From: Polyangium spumosum
GTDB taxonomy: Bacteria > Myxococcota_A > Polyangia > Polyangiales > Polyangiaceae
Assembly (NCBI RefSeq): GCF_009649845.1
Contig: NZ_WJIE01000021.1
Span: 60,727-124,726 of the forward strand
Length of the DNA stretch: 64,000 bases
Direction: 5' to 3'
Below the pieces are notes generated by a model. The model did not search any database and was not told the origin of the DNA. It saw nothing but the letters and a program-made list of their open reading frames with translations. The position numbers and the translations under genes are program-made. Below, one piece after another: positions 23,193-32,541 of this stretch (the first letter of the stretch is position 1; every line of letters starts with the position of its first letter).

Positions 23193-23524
23193 ATGCCCAG
23201 AAGAAGCGAACCCGAACCGTACGCCTTGAAGCTCGGCGCGCGCATCCGCGAGTTGCGCCTCGAGCGCAACATGTCCCTCGCCGCGCTCGCCGACGCGGCC
23301 CAGCTTTCGAAGGGCACCTCTCCAGCGTCGAGCACGGCCTCGCGGCGATCACCGTGGTGACGATCTTCCGCGTCGCGCAGGGGCTCGACCTGCCGCCGCT
23401 CTACCTGTTCACCTTCGCGGACGAGGACGAACGGGCCCGCGTCGCCGAGTTGCTCCGCAAGCTGCCCCCGCGCGAGGTGACGAAGGTACGCCGCGAGCTC
23501 GCCAAGCGAGCCACCAGGCCGTGA
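23193..23524 (+). pseudogene. XRE-family HTH regulator, frameshifted
   Basis: From ATG 23193 the protein reads a Cro/C1-type HTH (LGARIRELRLERNMSLAALA, then DAAQLSKG). At the GGG of 23312-23314 the reading must gain one base to continue as HLSSVEHGLAAITVVTIFRV in the other frame, which then runs to the TGA at 23524 with a helical end (VAELLRKLPPREVTKVRREL). Inserting a single G repairs the gene, so this is either a recent deletion in a G run or a sequencing error. If intact it would be about 110 aa, a small transcription regulator just upstream of the two immunity-like genes. Confidence 0.75.
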
Positions 23525-23625
23525 CACCGGTCCGACATTGTAGGACATCGGCCATCGTCCCAGCCGCGTCCGCCCGGCCGCGTACGCTTGACAACCACCC
23601 GGTCGTTGGTTCTGCTTCGCCGCCG

Positions 23626-24393
23626 ATGAAGGGTCCGTACCGAGCTCCAGGCACGCGCGACCGCGGCGGCGAGGGCTTCTTCCGCTCGCTCCGTCGGCGG
23701 TTCTTTGCCACGGACGAAGAGCGGCGAGAGGACGAGGAATGGCGCCTTGCCGAGCACGAGGAGCGCCTGCGTCGCGTCGGCCCGAGCCCCGTGCCGTGGA
23801 TTGGCGATCGGCTGTGGGCGGAATGGAACGTCGACAACCCGCGCGGAGAGCGCGATGCGGGCCATAACCCCATCTGCATGTTGCAGTTCGTGCCCGTGAC
23901 GGAAGACGATCTCCGCCGCGCGCCAATTGCGCGGCCGTTATCCGGTTCAGCGTTGCCGCCGAAAGGAACGCTCGACGATCACAGGCACCTGATCGACTCC
24001 ACGCCCGGGCGCGGGCGCATCGACGGGCCGAAGTGGCCGGTGTGCTGCGACAGGCTGGGCACGTTGCTGCGCGCGGAGGGGTACGGCTCAACCGTAAGGG
24101 AGATCGAAGCCATCGGAGGAACGCTTGAACGTTGCCTGTTGGACATCGAAATTCACCCCCCACGGCCTACCGCGGAAGAGAGGTTAGCAATACGGGCACA
24201 CGCCAAACTGCAAGGACGTTCATTCGAGAAGTTTGTTGAGTGGGGCTTGTCCCGACCACCAACCCCGCCGGAGACGATCATAGAAGGGTGGAAGGAATCG
24301 CTCGAGCAGGACGGTGATTTGGATACATACCTAGCCATTTTTCAGTGCCGTGAGTGTGGGCGCATTTATGGATCGTACAGCGAGCCGGATTGA
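23626..24393 (+). CDS. Putative immunity protein, first of two tandem paralogs
   Basis: 255 aa from ATG 23626 (MKGPYRAPGTRDRGG); a start at 23521 would give an unlike leader. It shares a full-length plan with the next gene: an Arg/Glu-rich opening (TDEERREDEEW), VGPSPVPWIGDRLWAEWN, LPPKGT, LIDST..G, KWPVCCDRLGTLL and a C-terminal pair of Cys in FQCRECGRIYGSY. The paired Cys at WPVCC and CRECG could hold a metal. I do not recognise a named family. Its position, tandem with a paralog and tail to tail with an Rhs toxin gene, and its lower GC in the second half, suggest an immunity gene. That is inference. Confidence 0.7.
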   Translation: MKGPYRAPGTRDRGGEGFFRSLRRRFFATDEERREDEEWRLAEHEERLRRVGPSPVPWIGDRLWAEWNVDNPRGERDAGHNPICMLQFVPVTEDDLRRAPIARPLSGSALPPKGTLDDHRHLIDSTPGRGRIDGPKWPVCCDRLGTLLRAEGYGSTVREIEAIGGTLERCLLDIEIHPPRPTAEERLAIRAHAKLQGRSFEKFVEWGLSRPPTPPETIIEGWKESLEQDGDLDTYLAIFQCRECGRIYGSYSEPD

Positions 24394-24396
24394 GCC

Positions 24397-25092
24397 ATGA
24401 GCGAAGGTCCCTATCGGAAGAAGTCCAGCGGCGGAGGACCTAACGAAACCAAGGGCGTTTTTGCGCGGCTCTGTAGGAAGTTGTTCCCCACGGAAGACGA
24501 GCGGAGGGAGGATCGTGAGCGGTGGCGGGGCAAACGGATGGCAGAGCTAGACTGCATCCTCCAACGCATTGGACCATCCCCGTATCCGTGGATCTCGGAC
24601 CGGCTTTGGGCGCTTTGGAACGAGACGAACCCGGAGACGAAAAACCTCACGGCAGAGGGGCCAATTCGTCTTCGTTGGCTCACCGTTCCCACAGGCGACG
24701 ATCTAGCCCGCGCGCATCGTGCGCCCGTGCCTGACGGGGCATCGCTACCTCCGACAGGAACGGAGGCAGAGCACAACGCCTTGCTCGACTCGACGCGAGG
24801 CGGCGGGTTCATTAAAGAGGTACGGTGGCCCGTTTGCTGTAGACGGTTGGCAACTTTGCTTTCGCAATTTGACCTAGATGCACTGGACCCGATGCACAAC
24901 GTGGCGGCGTTGGATACGTGCGTGCTAGAAGCGTACGCCGTTGACTTTCAAATTGGTCGCGACGTGCTCCTAAAAGATTGGGCTCGACTTGTTAACGAGA
25001 TGCGTGAGGGCAAGTCCGGCGGTCAGGGTGTCGCGTTCTTCCAATGCAGGGCGTGTGGACGCGTGTTCGGGGCGTACTGGGCGGCGGCCTGA
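24397..25092 (+). CDS. Putative immunity protein, second of two tandem paralogs
   Basis: 231 aa, starting three bases after the previous stop. It is a clear paralog of the upstream gene: TEDERREDRERW, IGPSPYPWISDRLWALWN, LPPTGT, LLDSTRGGG, RWPVCCRRLATLL and FFQCRACGRVFGAYW occur in the same order. The two differ most in the middle and in the 40 residues before the last Cys pair, as expected if each copy matches a different toxin variant. It ends 12 bases from the 3' end of the convergent Rhs gene, and its base composition is lower in GC than its surroundings. Confidence 0.7.
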   Translation: MSEGPYRKKSSGGGPNETKGVFARLCRKLFPTEDERREDRERWRGKRMAELDCILQRIGPSPYPWISDRLWALWNETNPETKNLTAEGPIRLRWLTVPTGDDLARAHRAPVPDGASLPPTGTEAEHNALLDSTRGGGFIKEVRWPVCCRRLATLLSQFDLDALDPMHNVAALDTCVLEAYAVDFQIGRDVLLKDWARLVNEMREGKSGGQGVAFFQCRACGRVFGAYWAAA

Positions 25093-25104
25093 AAGGGAAC
25101 AATA

Positions 25105-28100
25105 TTACCCATCGTTTTTCTTGCCTCCCAATCGGTGAGGGTCAGCCGGGAGGTTCGGGACGTTCCACGCCGGTGTCCAGGGCCCGTGGCAGGCCATGTT
25201 CGTGTAACCGATGCCCTTTTGCCCAAATTTCCAATACTTGTGATGGCTCGCGTGCGGCATGCCGGTCGGAGGGGTGATGTCGGAGAATCGGCCCTCTATG
25301 TTGCCGCGAATGAACGCGTGGTTTAGCTTCTGGACGATACTATGGAAAGGACTATCATATAGCGTTGCAAGCTCTGGATATTGCGCGACGTTCCGCTGGT
25401 GATGCGCTTTGCCTGCGCGCGTGCTTTCGATATGATTGGCAGACTCCAGTCTTCCTCGTGCAAACCACGCCTGCCATGTCGTCGGGTGCATAGCCGTGAA
25501 CAGGGTGCCCGAGGCCGCACCGTAAGCGCCATCGTCGAGTGCTCCGGACGCGGCCTGCTCGAAGGAATCCCCTTCAAGCCCTCGGCGAACGATTCCGCCC
25601 GAGTAGCCCGACATGAAGCCCATGAATGGTGCACCGATGCCATACGGACCAACCGCTCCGCGCATGAGCGTGGGGCGCAATACGTCTTCGCGCTTCAAGC
25701 TCTCGCTCGTACCCCTCAACGCAGACCACGAACCATTTGGGATCGTCCCCGCCCGTAACAGCCCCCCGAACAGCGCGCCTCCGACCGCGCCGCTCGCCGC
25801 TCCCGCCACCGTTTCGTGCGCGGCACCCGTGCCCGCCTGTTTCCAGCCCATCCGGCTCCGCGCCACGTTGTAGAGACCGCTCGCGCCTCCCGAGAACATC
25901 CCCGAGAGTAGGCCGCCCGCCGCGCCGCCCACCATCCCGCTCGCGACGTTGATGCCCACGCTCGTCGTCGTCGTCCCGATTCCGTTCGCAACCCCGAGCA
26001 TCTTGGCCATCGCCAACCCTCCGACATAGCTCGACGTCACGCCCGCGACGAATCCCGCTCCGAACCCGATCGCCCCCGCCGCGAGCACGTCCTTCCAGTC
26101 GCCTCCCGTCATGCCCGTCATCATCATGCCCGTCACCGCCGAGATGGCTCCGACGCCGAGCCCGGCCACGACCAGCGCCGGAATGTCCCCCGCCGGGTCG
26201 ATTCCGTTGACCGGATCATGCCCCGCGAACACGTACGGCGACGGGCTCGCCACATGCGTGAGCGGATCCCTCGCGAGGAATAACCCCGTCTCCGGATCGT
26301 ACAGCCGCACCGGCGTCCAGTAGAGCTCCGCCGCCTCGATCCATGGCATCGCGCCAAAACGCGGCGCCACGACACCCGCCGCCTGCGCCCCCGCCCCGTC
26401 GAATACCCGCGGCGCGCCGAACGGCGCGTACCGCACGCGCTCCACGGCCACACCCGCCGCGTCCGTCACGAGCACGAGATTCTCGTGCCCGTCGACGTGC
26501 AGGTACGCCTCCACGCCCGCCCGCAGCTCGAGCGCGGGTACGAGGTGGTCGGGGTGCTGCGTCCTCTGGCAAACCACGACGCCGCCCGCGCTCTCCTCAT
26601 GCAGACAAGCCCCGCCGAAATGGAATCGCGTCACGCTCGCGTCGCCCGTCCACCTGCCGAACGGGTCGTACATCATCGTCACGAGCACCGCGCCCGTCGC
26701 GACCTCCTCGATGCGCGCCACGCGCCCGAGCGCGTCGTACACGACATTGCGCGCGCCGTCCGCGACGCGCAGTCCATCGGCGTCGTGCACGATCTCCTCG
26801 CCGCCGACGTGTGTCACCACGTGCCCCGGCACGGACGCGTACGTCGTGACGACGCCATTCACTGTCACGGTCTTCCGTGTGTCCGCGTCGTCGAGCGCGT
26901 ACGCCTCCACGTGGCTCGCCGCGGTCGCGAGCTCCTCGTCGGGCGAGTCGATCGCGAACCCGGTACGCCACTCGACGAGCCTGTTTCTACCATCGAACGC
27001 GTGCAGGTGGTTCTCCGCGGGGGCGCCCTCCACCTGCACGAGCCGTCGTCGGCTCTCCGCGTCATAGGCGTACCGCACGGCTTCGAGCAGCTCGCCGGTA
27101 GCGCCGTGATGCTCGACGCGCACGAGGCGTCCGACGTCATCACGTTCCCACGCTGCCGACGCGCCATTGCCGAAATGCTGCGCGGCGACGAGCTCCGGGC
27201 CAGCGAAGTCGAGCGTCAGGAGCACGCGCCCTTCCTCCTGCGCCAGCGCCGCGCCCGCCTTCGCGAGCGTGATCCGATGAACCCGCCCGAGCAGATCCAC
27301 GGCGTGCTCCTCCTCGCGCCCATCGGGAAACGCGAGCCGGACGCAGCCGGCAAGATCGTCGAAGGTGCGCCGGAACGTACGCCCCGCAAAGCTCTCCTCG
27401 ACGAGTCGCCCGAGACTATCGAAGCGCCGCCCCGCTGCGCTCGTCGACGTCGACGCTTTCACGACCCGATCGAGACCATCGTAGGCGAGCTCGACCGGCG
27501 AGACGGGGAGCATCCCCGGCCCCGGCGTCGCCGTGCGCTGCGCGAGCCTGCCCGTCGCGGGATCGTACGCGAGCATCGTCTTCGCACCCGAGGGCCTCGT
27601 CTCCTCCTCGACGGCGCCGAGCGCGTTGTATCGATACGCCCACGTCTTGCCGGCGAGCGACACAGCGACGACGCGACCGAGGAGATCCCGCGCCCACGTG
27701 GTCGCCTCGCTCGTCGGATCGATCAAGCGGACGAGCCGCCCCATGAGATCGTGCTCGTAGCGCGTGACGAGCCCGAGCCCGCTCGGATCGGCGATCTCCT
27801 CGATGACCTCGCCGAGCAGGCCATACCGCCACCTCGCGACGGTGAGGGGCCCCTGCTCCTCGACGACGTGATCGCGATCGTCGTACACGAGGTTCGTCAT
27901 GCTCCCGGCTGGAGCCGTCACCGTCGAGAGCCGCCCGCGCGCATCGGACACGAGCGTCCACGTCCGCGCCGCAGCGCTCACGTCTTCGCGCACGATCTGC
28001 ACCGTGCGCTTCGCATCATCGTACACTGCGCGCCCGACGTTCCCCGCGGGATCCTCGACGCGCACCACGCGGCCGAGCCCGTCGTACTCTACACACGTCC

Positions 28101-30813
28101 TCTCGCCCCGCGGGCCGATCACCTCGCGGAGACGGTCGTCGCGATCGTGCACGTACGTCGTGACGAGCTCGACGGCCTTCGCGGGATCACTCTCGAATAC
28201 GTCAACACGCTCGCGCACGAGCCGCCCGCGTTCGTCGTGCTCGTAGCGGCTGCGGGCGAGTAGCCGTCGCGGCGAGCCATCGCCGGGCTCCCCCTCGATC
28301 GTTGCTTCGAGCAGCCGGTCCACCGGCCCCCACGTGAATCGAACCTCGGAACCGTTGGGCAAAAACACCTTGGCGATCCGCCCCCACGGATCGTGCTCGT
28401 GCTTCGTGACGATCTCGCCCGGATCGATGCGCCGCGTGAGCCTCCCGGCGCGATCGTAGACGTACCGTACCTTCAGCTCTTCCCTGGTGTTCCAACCATG
28501 CGCCTCGTCCATGACGAGGCCGCGTTCGTCGTACCGACGGAGCGTGTAGACGCCCATCGGATCCTCGATCCGCACCGGCCGCCCGGCGTGATCGTTGCGG
28601 AAGACCGAGGCCCGCGGCTCAGCCGTGTTGGCACCGACGACGTGCCGCCGCACGTGCCCAATCGCGTTGCGCTCGTAGAGCTCGACGATGACGTCGTCGG
28701 CGATCGTCGCGTCCGTGTACGCGCCACGTGGGTGCTCGATCCGGAGCGTGAGCCCGTCTTCGTCGAGCCGATACCGCCGCCGCGCCGCCACGCCATCGAC
28801 GTGGGGCAGGATCTCCTCCTCGATCTGCCCGAGCGCGTTGCACACCGTCTCGAAGGCGGCGCCGCTCGGATCGATCTCCCTCCGGACGAACCCGAACGCG
28901 TCGTGCTCGATGCCGATGGTCGCCGCGACGCCCGTCGCATCGAGGACCTCCTCGAACGCCATTCCGGCAAGCGGCCCTGCCGCGTGGCGCTTCGTTTCGT
29001 GACGAATGCCCTCGGCAGACACGACGGCCTCGACCAGACCGTTCGGGAGCGGCTCGATCTCCGTCGCGCTCTTCTGCACGGCTCCGTCAGGCAAAGTCGC
29101 GTCCGGGGCCTCGACGCGGACGAGCCTGCCCGTGCCGGGCCCCGCGTCGAAGTCGTAATGGTATCGGGTGCGCGCCCCCGCTTCGTCGAGCGTCTCGCGC
29201 GGGAGCTGGAATGCCAGATCGTAGCTCGCCTGAAACACGACGCGGCTCTGCGCGACGTACGCGGGCGGCGCGAATCGCTCGACTTTCAGCAAGTTCCCAC
29301 GCGCGCATGGATTCGGGTTCGCGCTGTCGTACGAATACGCCACGCGGCTCCCATCGGGCGCGGTCTCGGACACGACGTTGCCCTGCTCGTCGTACCGCCA
29401 CCGCTGCGCGACGACGCGCTGGGACTTGTCACGTCGGAGCCGGAATCGATAATCGAGCAGATCGCCGCGATAGTTGAACGTGTAGACGTTGAACCGCAGA
29501 TTGGGCTCCTGCATGGACGCGCGGAGCGCCGGGACACCCACGAACGCCGGACCCGCGGGCACGTGCTGGATCTGCTCATACTTGAAGATGTAGGGCCAGT
29601 CGCCGAAGTATTGCCGAACCACCCGATTGAGCGTCCAGGGGTGCTCCAGCCCGCCGTAGACGTTTTCGATGTAGCGTCTTCGCTGCGCGTCGGTGATCCG
29701 CACGATATTGTGCCGCATAGCCGGGTGCCACGGCCGTTCGTCGTACTCGTAGAGCGTCGTCACGCCCTTCGTGTACTGCGCGGTCGGAGGCCGAATCACG
29801 CGGCCGAGGTGCTGGACGTGCCGATAGTATTCGTACGTCACGCGTCGGCCGGCGTGGTCCTCGACCGAGCGGAGGAGCGCATGCGCGCCGTACTGAAAGG
29901 CGAACCCGCGCCCCGCTTGGTCGTGCACGCCGGAGAGCCGGCCCTCGCCGTCGTACGAGAGTGTCAGGCGGCTGCCGTGCCGATCGCGAATGTCGACGAG
30001 CGGGATCTTCCACGCGATCGGCCATCCGGACGGCTTGCCGAACCGGAGCGACACGCCGCCGCGCTGGACGATTCGGTACGTGCTCGGCAGGCCGGGAAGC
30101 GGTTCGAGGCGTTCGTGGACGCCCCGGGGAGGCTCGAATCGGTCCCCCACGAACCGGAAGATGTCCTCGTGCAGCGCGCCGTTCCATCGCGCAATGCTCC
30201 CGTCCGCGAGCTCGCGCAGATAGACATTGAAGTTGTGGTCCCAGCCGTAGCCGAGCGGCCCCGGGTAGGCCGAACCGCTGCGATACGAGCGAACGAACGC
30301 GAGCGGTAGAAGCGGCGAGGGGATCGCCAAATCCACCTTTTCGATGACGAACGCACCGGAGAACATGTCCACGGGATCCGACACGCGAAGCGGTTGCCGC
30401 GCCGTCTCGCTCGAATGTCCGGGGAACGGCTTGCCGCCCTCGGGCTGCTCCTCGCGCGTCTCCACGCCGCCGAGGACACCGGAGCTCGGCGCGTCCGGCG
30501 CGCTCTGCTGAACCGTCGAATCGATGAGTCCGGTGAACGCGTCGCCCTCGCCGACGACGATGGCGTCGAGGTCCGCGTAGTTCAACGTGGCGCCAGTCTT
30601 TTCCCCGCAGAGCCGCGCGAGTGTGGCGATCGTCTCCGGCGCGTCCTCGCTGACGGATTGGTTCCACCCCTCGACGAACGAGAGCATCTCGCACGGGTCG
30701 TACGTCGTGAAGGTGTCGCCGGGTTTCAGCTCGACCGTCTGCGTGCTTCCCGCCTTGTCGACGAACGTCGCGCTCCCGGCCTTGTTTGCCTTGAACCAAA
30801 ACGGCTGGGGCAT
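25105..30813 (-). CDS. Rhs-family polymorphic toxin with variable C-terminal domain
   Basis: 1902 aa. The N terminus (1-140) is a short unknown lead. DUF6531 follows near 144 (DPVDMFSGAFVIEKVDLAIP). Tens of YD/RHS repeats fill about 300-1500 (RYEHDERGRLVRE, YDALGRVARIEEV and similar) and would form the hollow shell that encloses the toxin. The core closes at YDPETGLFLARDPLTH and HDPVNGIDPAG (about 1511-1545). Next come glycine-rich hydrophobic segments (about 1550-1700), as often seen before Rhs toxins, then a variable tip. The last 120 residues are His-rich (GKAHHQRN, MPHASHHKYWKFG) and may be a metal-dependent nuclease, but I cannot name a family. No signal peptide or PAAR domain is visible. 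It starts three bases after the 574-aa gene, so the two form an operon. Confidence 0.92.
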   Translation of the reverse strand: MPQPFWFKANKAGSATFVDKAGSTQTVELKPGDTFTTYDPCEMLSFVEGWNQSVSEDAPETIATLARLCGEKTGATLNYADLDAIVVGEGDAFTGLIDSTVQQSAPDAPSSGVLGGVETREEQPEGGKPFPGHSSETARQPLRVSDPVDMFSGAFVIEKVDLAIPSPLLPLAFVRSYRSGSAYPGPLGYGWDHNFNVYLRELADGSIARWNGALHEDIFRFVGDRFEPPRGVHERLEPLPGLPSTYRIVQRGGVSLRFGKPSGWPIAWKIPLVDIRDRHGSRLTLSYDGEGRLSGVHDQAGRGFAFQYGAHALLRSVEDHAGRRVTYEYYRHVQHLGRVIRPPTAQYTKGVTTLYEYDERPWHPAMRHNIVRITDAQRRRYIENVYGGLEHPWTLNRVVRQYFGDWPYIFKYEQIQHVPAGPAFVGVPALRASMQEPNLRFNVYTFNYRGDLLDYRFRLRRDKSQRVVAQRWRYDEQGNVVSETAPDGSRVAYSYDSANPNPCARGNLLKVERFAPPAYVAQSRVVFQASYDLAFQLPRETLDEAGARTRYHYDFDAGPGTGRLVRVEAPDATLPDGAVQKSATEIEPLPNGLVEAVVSAEGIRHETKRHAAGPLAGMAFEEVLDATGVAATIGIEHDAFGFVRREIDPSGAAFETVCNALGQIEEEILPHVDGVAARRRYRLDEDGLTLRIEHPRGAYTDATIADDVIVELYERNAIGHVRRHVVGANTAEPRASVFRNDHAGRPVRIEDPMGVYTLRRYDERGLVMDEAHGWNTREELKVRYVYDRAGRLTRRIDPGEIVTKHEHDPWGRIAKVFLPNGSEVRFTWGPVDRLLEATIEGEPGDGSPRRLLARSRYEHDERGRLVRERVDVFESDPAKAVELVTTYVHDRDDRLREVIGPRGERTCVEYDGLGRVVRVEDPAGNVGRAVYDDAKRTVQIVREDVSAAARTWTLVSDARGRLSTVTAPAGSMTNLVYDDRDHVVEEQGPLTVARWRYGLLGEVIEEIADPSGLGLVTRYEHDLMGRLVRLIDPTSEATTWARDLLGRVVAVSLAGKTWAYRYNALGAVEEETRPSGAKTMLAYDPATGRLAQRTATPGPGMLPVSPVELAYDGLDRVVKASTSTSAAGRRFDSLGRLVEESFAGRTFRRTFDDLAGCVRLAFPDGREEEHAVDLLGRVHRITLAKAGAALAQEEGRVLLTLDFAGPELVAAQHFGNGASAAWERDDVGRLVRVEHHGATGELLEAVRYAYDAESRRRLVQVEGAPAENHLHAFDGRNRLVEWRTGFAIDSPDEELATAASHVEAYALDDADTRKTVTVNGVVTTYASVPGHVVTHVGGEEIVHDADGLRVADGARNVVYDALGRVARIEEVATGAVLVTMMYDPFGRWTGDASVTRFHFGGACLHEESAGGVVVCQRTQHPDHLVPALELRAGVEAYLHVDGHENLVLVTDAAGVAVERVRYAPFGAPRVFDGAGAQAAGVVAPRFGAMPWIEAAELYWTPVRLYDPETGLFLARDPLTHVASPSPYVFAGHDPVNGIDPAGDIPALVVAGLGVGAISAVTGMMMTGMTGGDWKDVLAAGAIGFGAGFVAGVTSSYVGGLAMAKMLGVANGIGTTTTSVGINVASGMVGGAAGGLLSGMFSGGASGLYNVARSRMGWKQAGTGAAHETVAGAASGAVGGALFGGLLRAGTIPNGSWSALRGTSESLKREDVLRPTLMRGAVGPYGIGAPFMGFMSGYSGGIVRRGLEGDSFEQAASGALDDGAYGAASGTLFTAMHPTTWQAWFARGRLESANHIESTRAGKAHHQRNVAQYPELATLYDSPFHSIVQKLNHAFIRGNIEGRFSDITPPTGMPHASHHKYWKFGQKGIGYTNMACHGPWTPAWNVPNLPADPHRLGGKKNDG

Positions 30814-30816
30814 GGC

Positions 30817-32541
30817 TCACGCCGTCCGGGGTCGGAGCACGGCGGCGAGGATAGCCCGCTTCACGGCCGTCGCATCCGTGCCCGTCGCGCGGCTGAGCAT
30901 CCTTGGATCGGCCGAGAGCACGTCGCCGAGCGTGGCGACACCGCGCTCCGAGAGCTGCACCTGCGCCGCCGCGACGAGCGCCTCGTGCGCCGTGATCGGC
31001 TCGTCGAGGTTGTACCTACCTCCCGACGCACGCAAGGCGTTCAGGAAGATCGTAAAGAACGCGTCGCTGCGCAGAAACGGCATCTCGCCGTGGGGCGTGC
31101 GCCGCGTTGATCCGAGGCTCCGGATCATGCCCTCCCTGATGGCGGTCGCGAAGCGACGGCTTGCATAGAACGCGCTCGGCGTCATCGCTCCCTCGTAAAA
31201 GCGCAGGTTTTTCCCGTTGAGATCGAGCTCGAACGGCACCCAATCTCCAATCGCGAACGCGTCGTGCGGGCAAGAGCAGAGGCGCCTTGCGGAGAGGAAC
31301 AACCGCTGCGCGGCGCCGGTGTTCTTCGTATGCGCCGGCCGCACGTACGCGACAACCTCGGCGTCGATACTCCCGCCCTCGAGAAGCTGCGCACTCGCGG
31401 TAATCGTATCGTCGGTTATCTGGAACGTCGGGTTGCTCTGTGCTCCCTGCTTCGCAGTGACGTTGCATTTGACGCCGCATGCCTGATCGACGACCCAGCC
31501 CGCGGGCGCGGTCCAGACGACGGGCTCTGGAAGGGTCTGGGAGTCCTTGTCGAATTCGCGTTCGAGGTGGAGCTTCCAGGTGAGCGTGGAATGGTCGTGT
31601 GAGCTGGTCGCGCCGAAGGCGACGTGGGCGGTTTCGAGGTACGCGGATACGCAGAACTCTTTCATGGCCTTGGGCCGGACGACGACCAGGAACACCTCCT
31701 GAATGCCCTCGAGCGCGCGGGGGCCATGAATGAACGTCGACGCCACCTGACGCACGTGCGGGCGCGGCTCGATCATGAAGACGGCGCGGTTCGTCCCGAG
31801 GTGGTACGCCTGAAAGAGGTTGTACATCTGCGTGAGCTGCGTGGAGTGCGAATGCACCTCGCGCCGCTCCGTGCTCCGGTCCGACGTCGTGACGTGCTGC
31901 GACTGGTAGGCGTTTTGCTTGACGGTGCCGACTTGCTTGCGATCATCCCCGGAGGCCGACAAGCCGCCTCCGATGGGCCCAGCGCCGGCCGAGACGCTCC
32001 CCGAGAAGGCGTAGCCGAGGTCGAGATCGTATTCCTCCAGCGTGGTCGTGCTCGTCGCCGACTTCCCGGTGCTCAGGTGCGAGGCGGAGCCCGAGAGCAC
32101 CTCGCCCGTGTCCGTGACCGCCTCGTAGATCTCGCGCTTCTTCGGCTCGAAATCGATGAAGTAGGGGTGCTCCTCGACGGGGAATTTCGCGGCGTCCTCG
32201 GGTAGAGGCGATACGGCGACTTCGAGCAGCGCGCCATAACACGGCAGGGATTGCTCCAATACGTCGACGACGTCAGGAGGCACGTACTCGCCGAGGTCGT
32301 CTTCGAGCGCGGAGATATCGGGCGCGTAGGGCGCGATCGTGGCGACGATCTTGATGTAGGAGACGACATGCTCAGGGTGCTGCTGATACTCCTCGGGGGG
32401 ATCGTATCGGAACGCAGCGAGAGACGAGCGAAAGCGCTGCGGCCTGTTCTCCGCGCAACCCGCGCCCACGAGCATGTCGCGGCTCACGGCAATGCGGCGC
32501 CAAGGAATGTCGGTGGGGAGGGCGAGCTGGAGGTCGAGCAT
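30817..32541 (-). CDS. Unknown 574-aa protein upstream of the Rhs gene, possible delivery partner
   Basis: I do not recognise a family. The centre (about 150-230) is unusually Ser/Gly/Thr-rich with alternating polar and small residues (GYAFSGSVSAGAGPIGGGLS), then a charged stretch (TSDRSTERREVHSHSTQL) and better-folded blocks (QAYHLGTNRAVFMIEPRPHV, GIQEVFLVVVRPKAMKEF). The alternating Ser/Gly segment recalls membrane-inserting hairpins of pore-forming proteins, which is only an analogy. The C terminus (GVATLGDVLSADPRMLSRAT) looks like a small helical domain. No signal peptide is seen. It is the first gene of the operon with the Rhs toxin, three bases before it, so a role in carrying or exporting that toxin is plausible. 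Confidence 0.7.
   Translation of the reverse strand: MLDLQLALPTDIPWRRIAVSRDMLVGAGCAENRPQRFRSSLAAFRYDPPEEYQQHPEHVVSYIKIVATIAPYAPDISALEDDLGEYVPPDVVDVLEQSLPCYGALLEVAVSPLPEDAAKFPVEEHPYFIDFEPKKREIYEAVTDTGEVLSGSASHLSTGKSATSTTTLEEYDLDLGYAFSGSVSAGAGPIGGGLSASGDDRKQVGTVKQNAYQSQHVTTSDRSTERREVHSHSTQLTQMYNLFQAYHLGTNRAVFMIEPRPHVRQVASTFIHGPRALEGIQEVFLVVVRPKAMKEFCVSAYLETAHVAFGATSSHDHSTLTWKLHLEREFDKDSQTLPEPVVWTAPAGWVVDQACGVKCNVTAKQGAQSNPTFQITDDTITASAQLLEGGSIDAEVVAYVRPAHTKNTGAAQRLFLSARRLCSCPHDAFAIGDWVPFELDLNGKNLRFYEGAMTPSAFYASRRFATAIREGMIRSLGSTRRTPHGEMPFLRSDAFFTIFLNALRASGGRYNLDEPITAHEALVAAAQVQLSERGVATLGDVLSADPRMLSRATGTDATAVKRAILAAVLRPRTA

Noticed and set aside
28393..30309. Long plus-strand open frame opposite the Rhs gene
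   Set aside because: The composition is that of antisense of Rhs repeats; no domain, no ribosome-binding site, and the minus strand is clearly coding.
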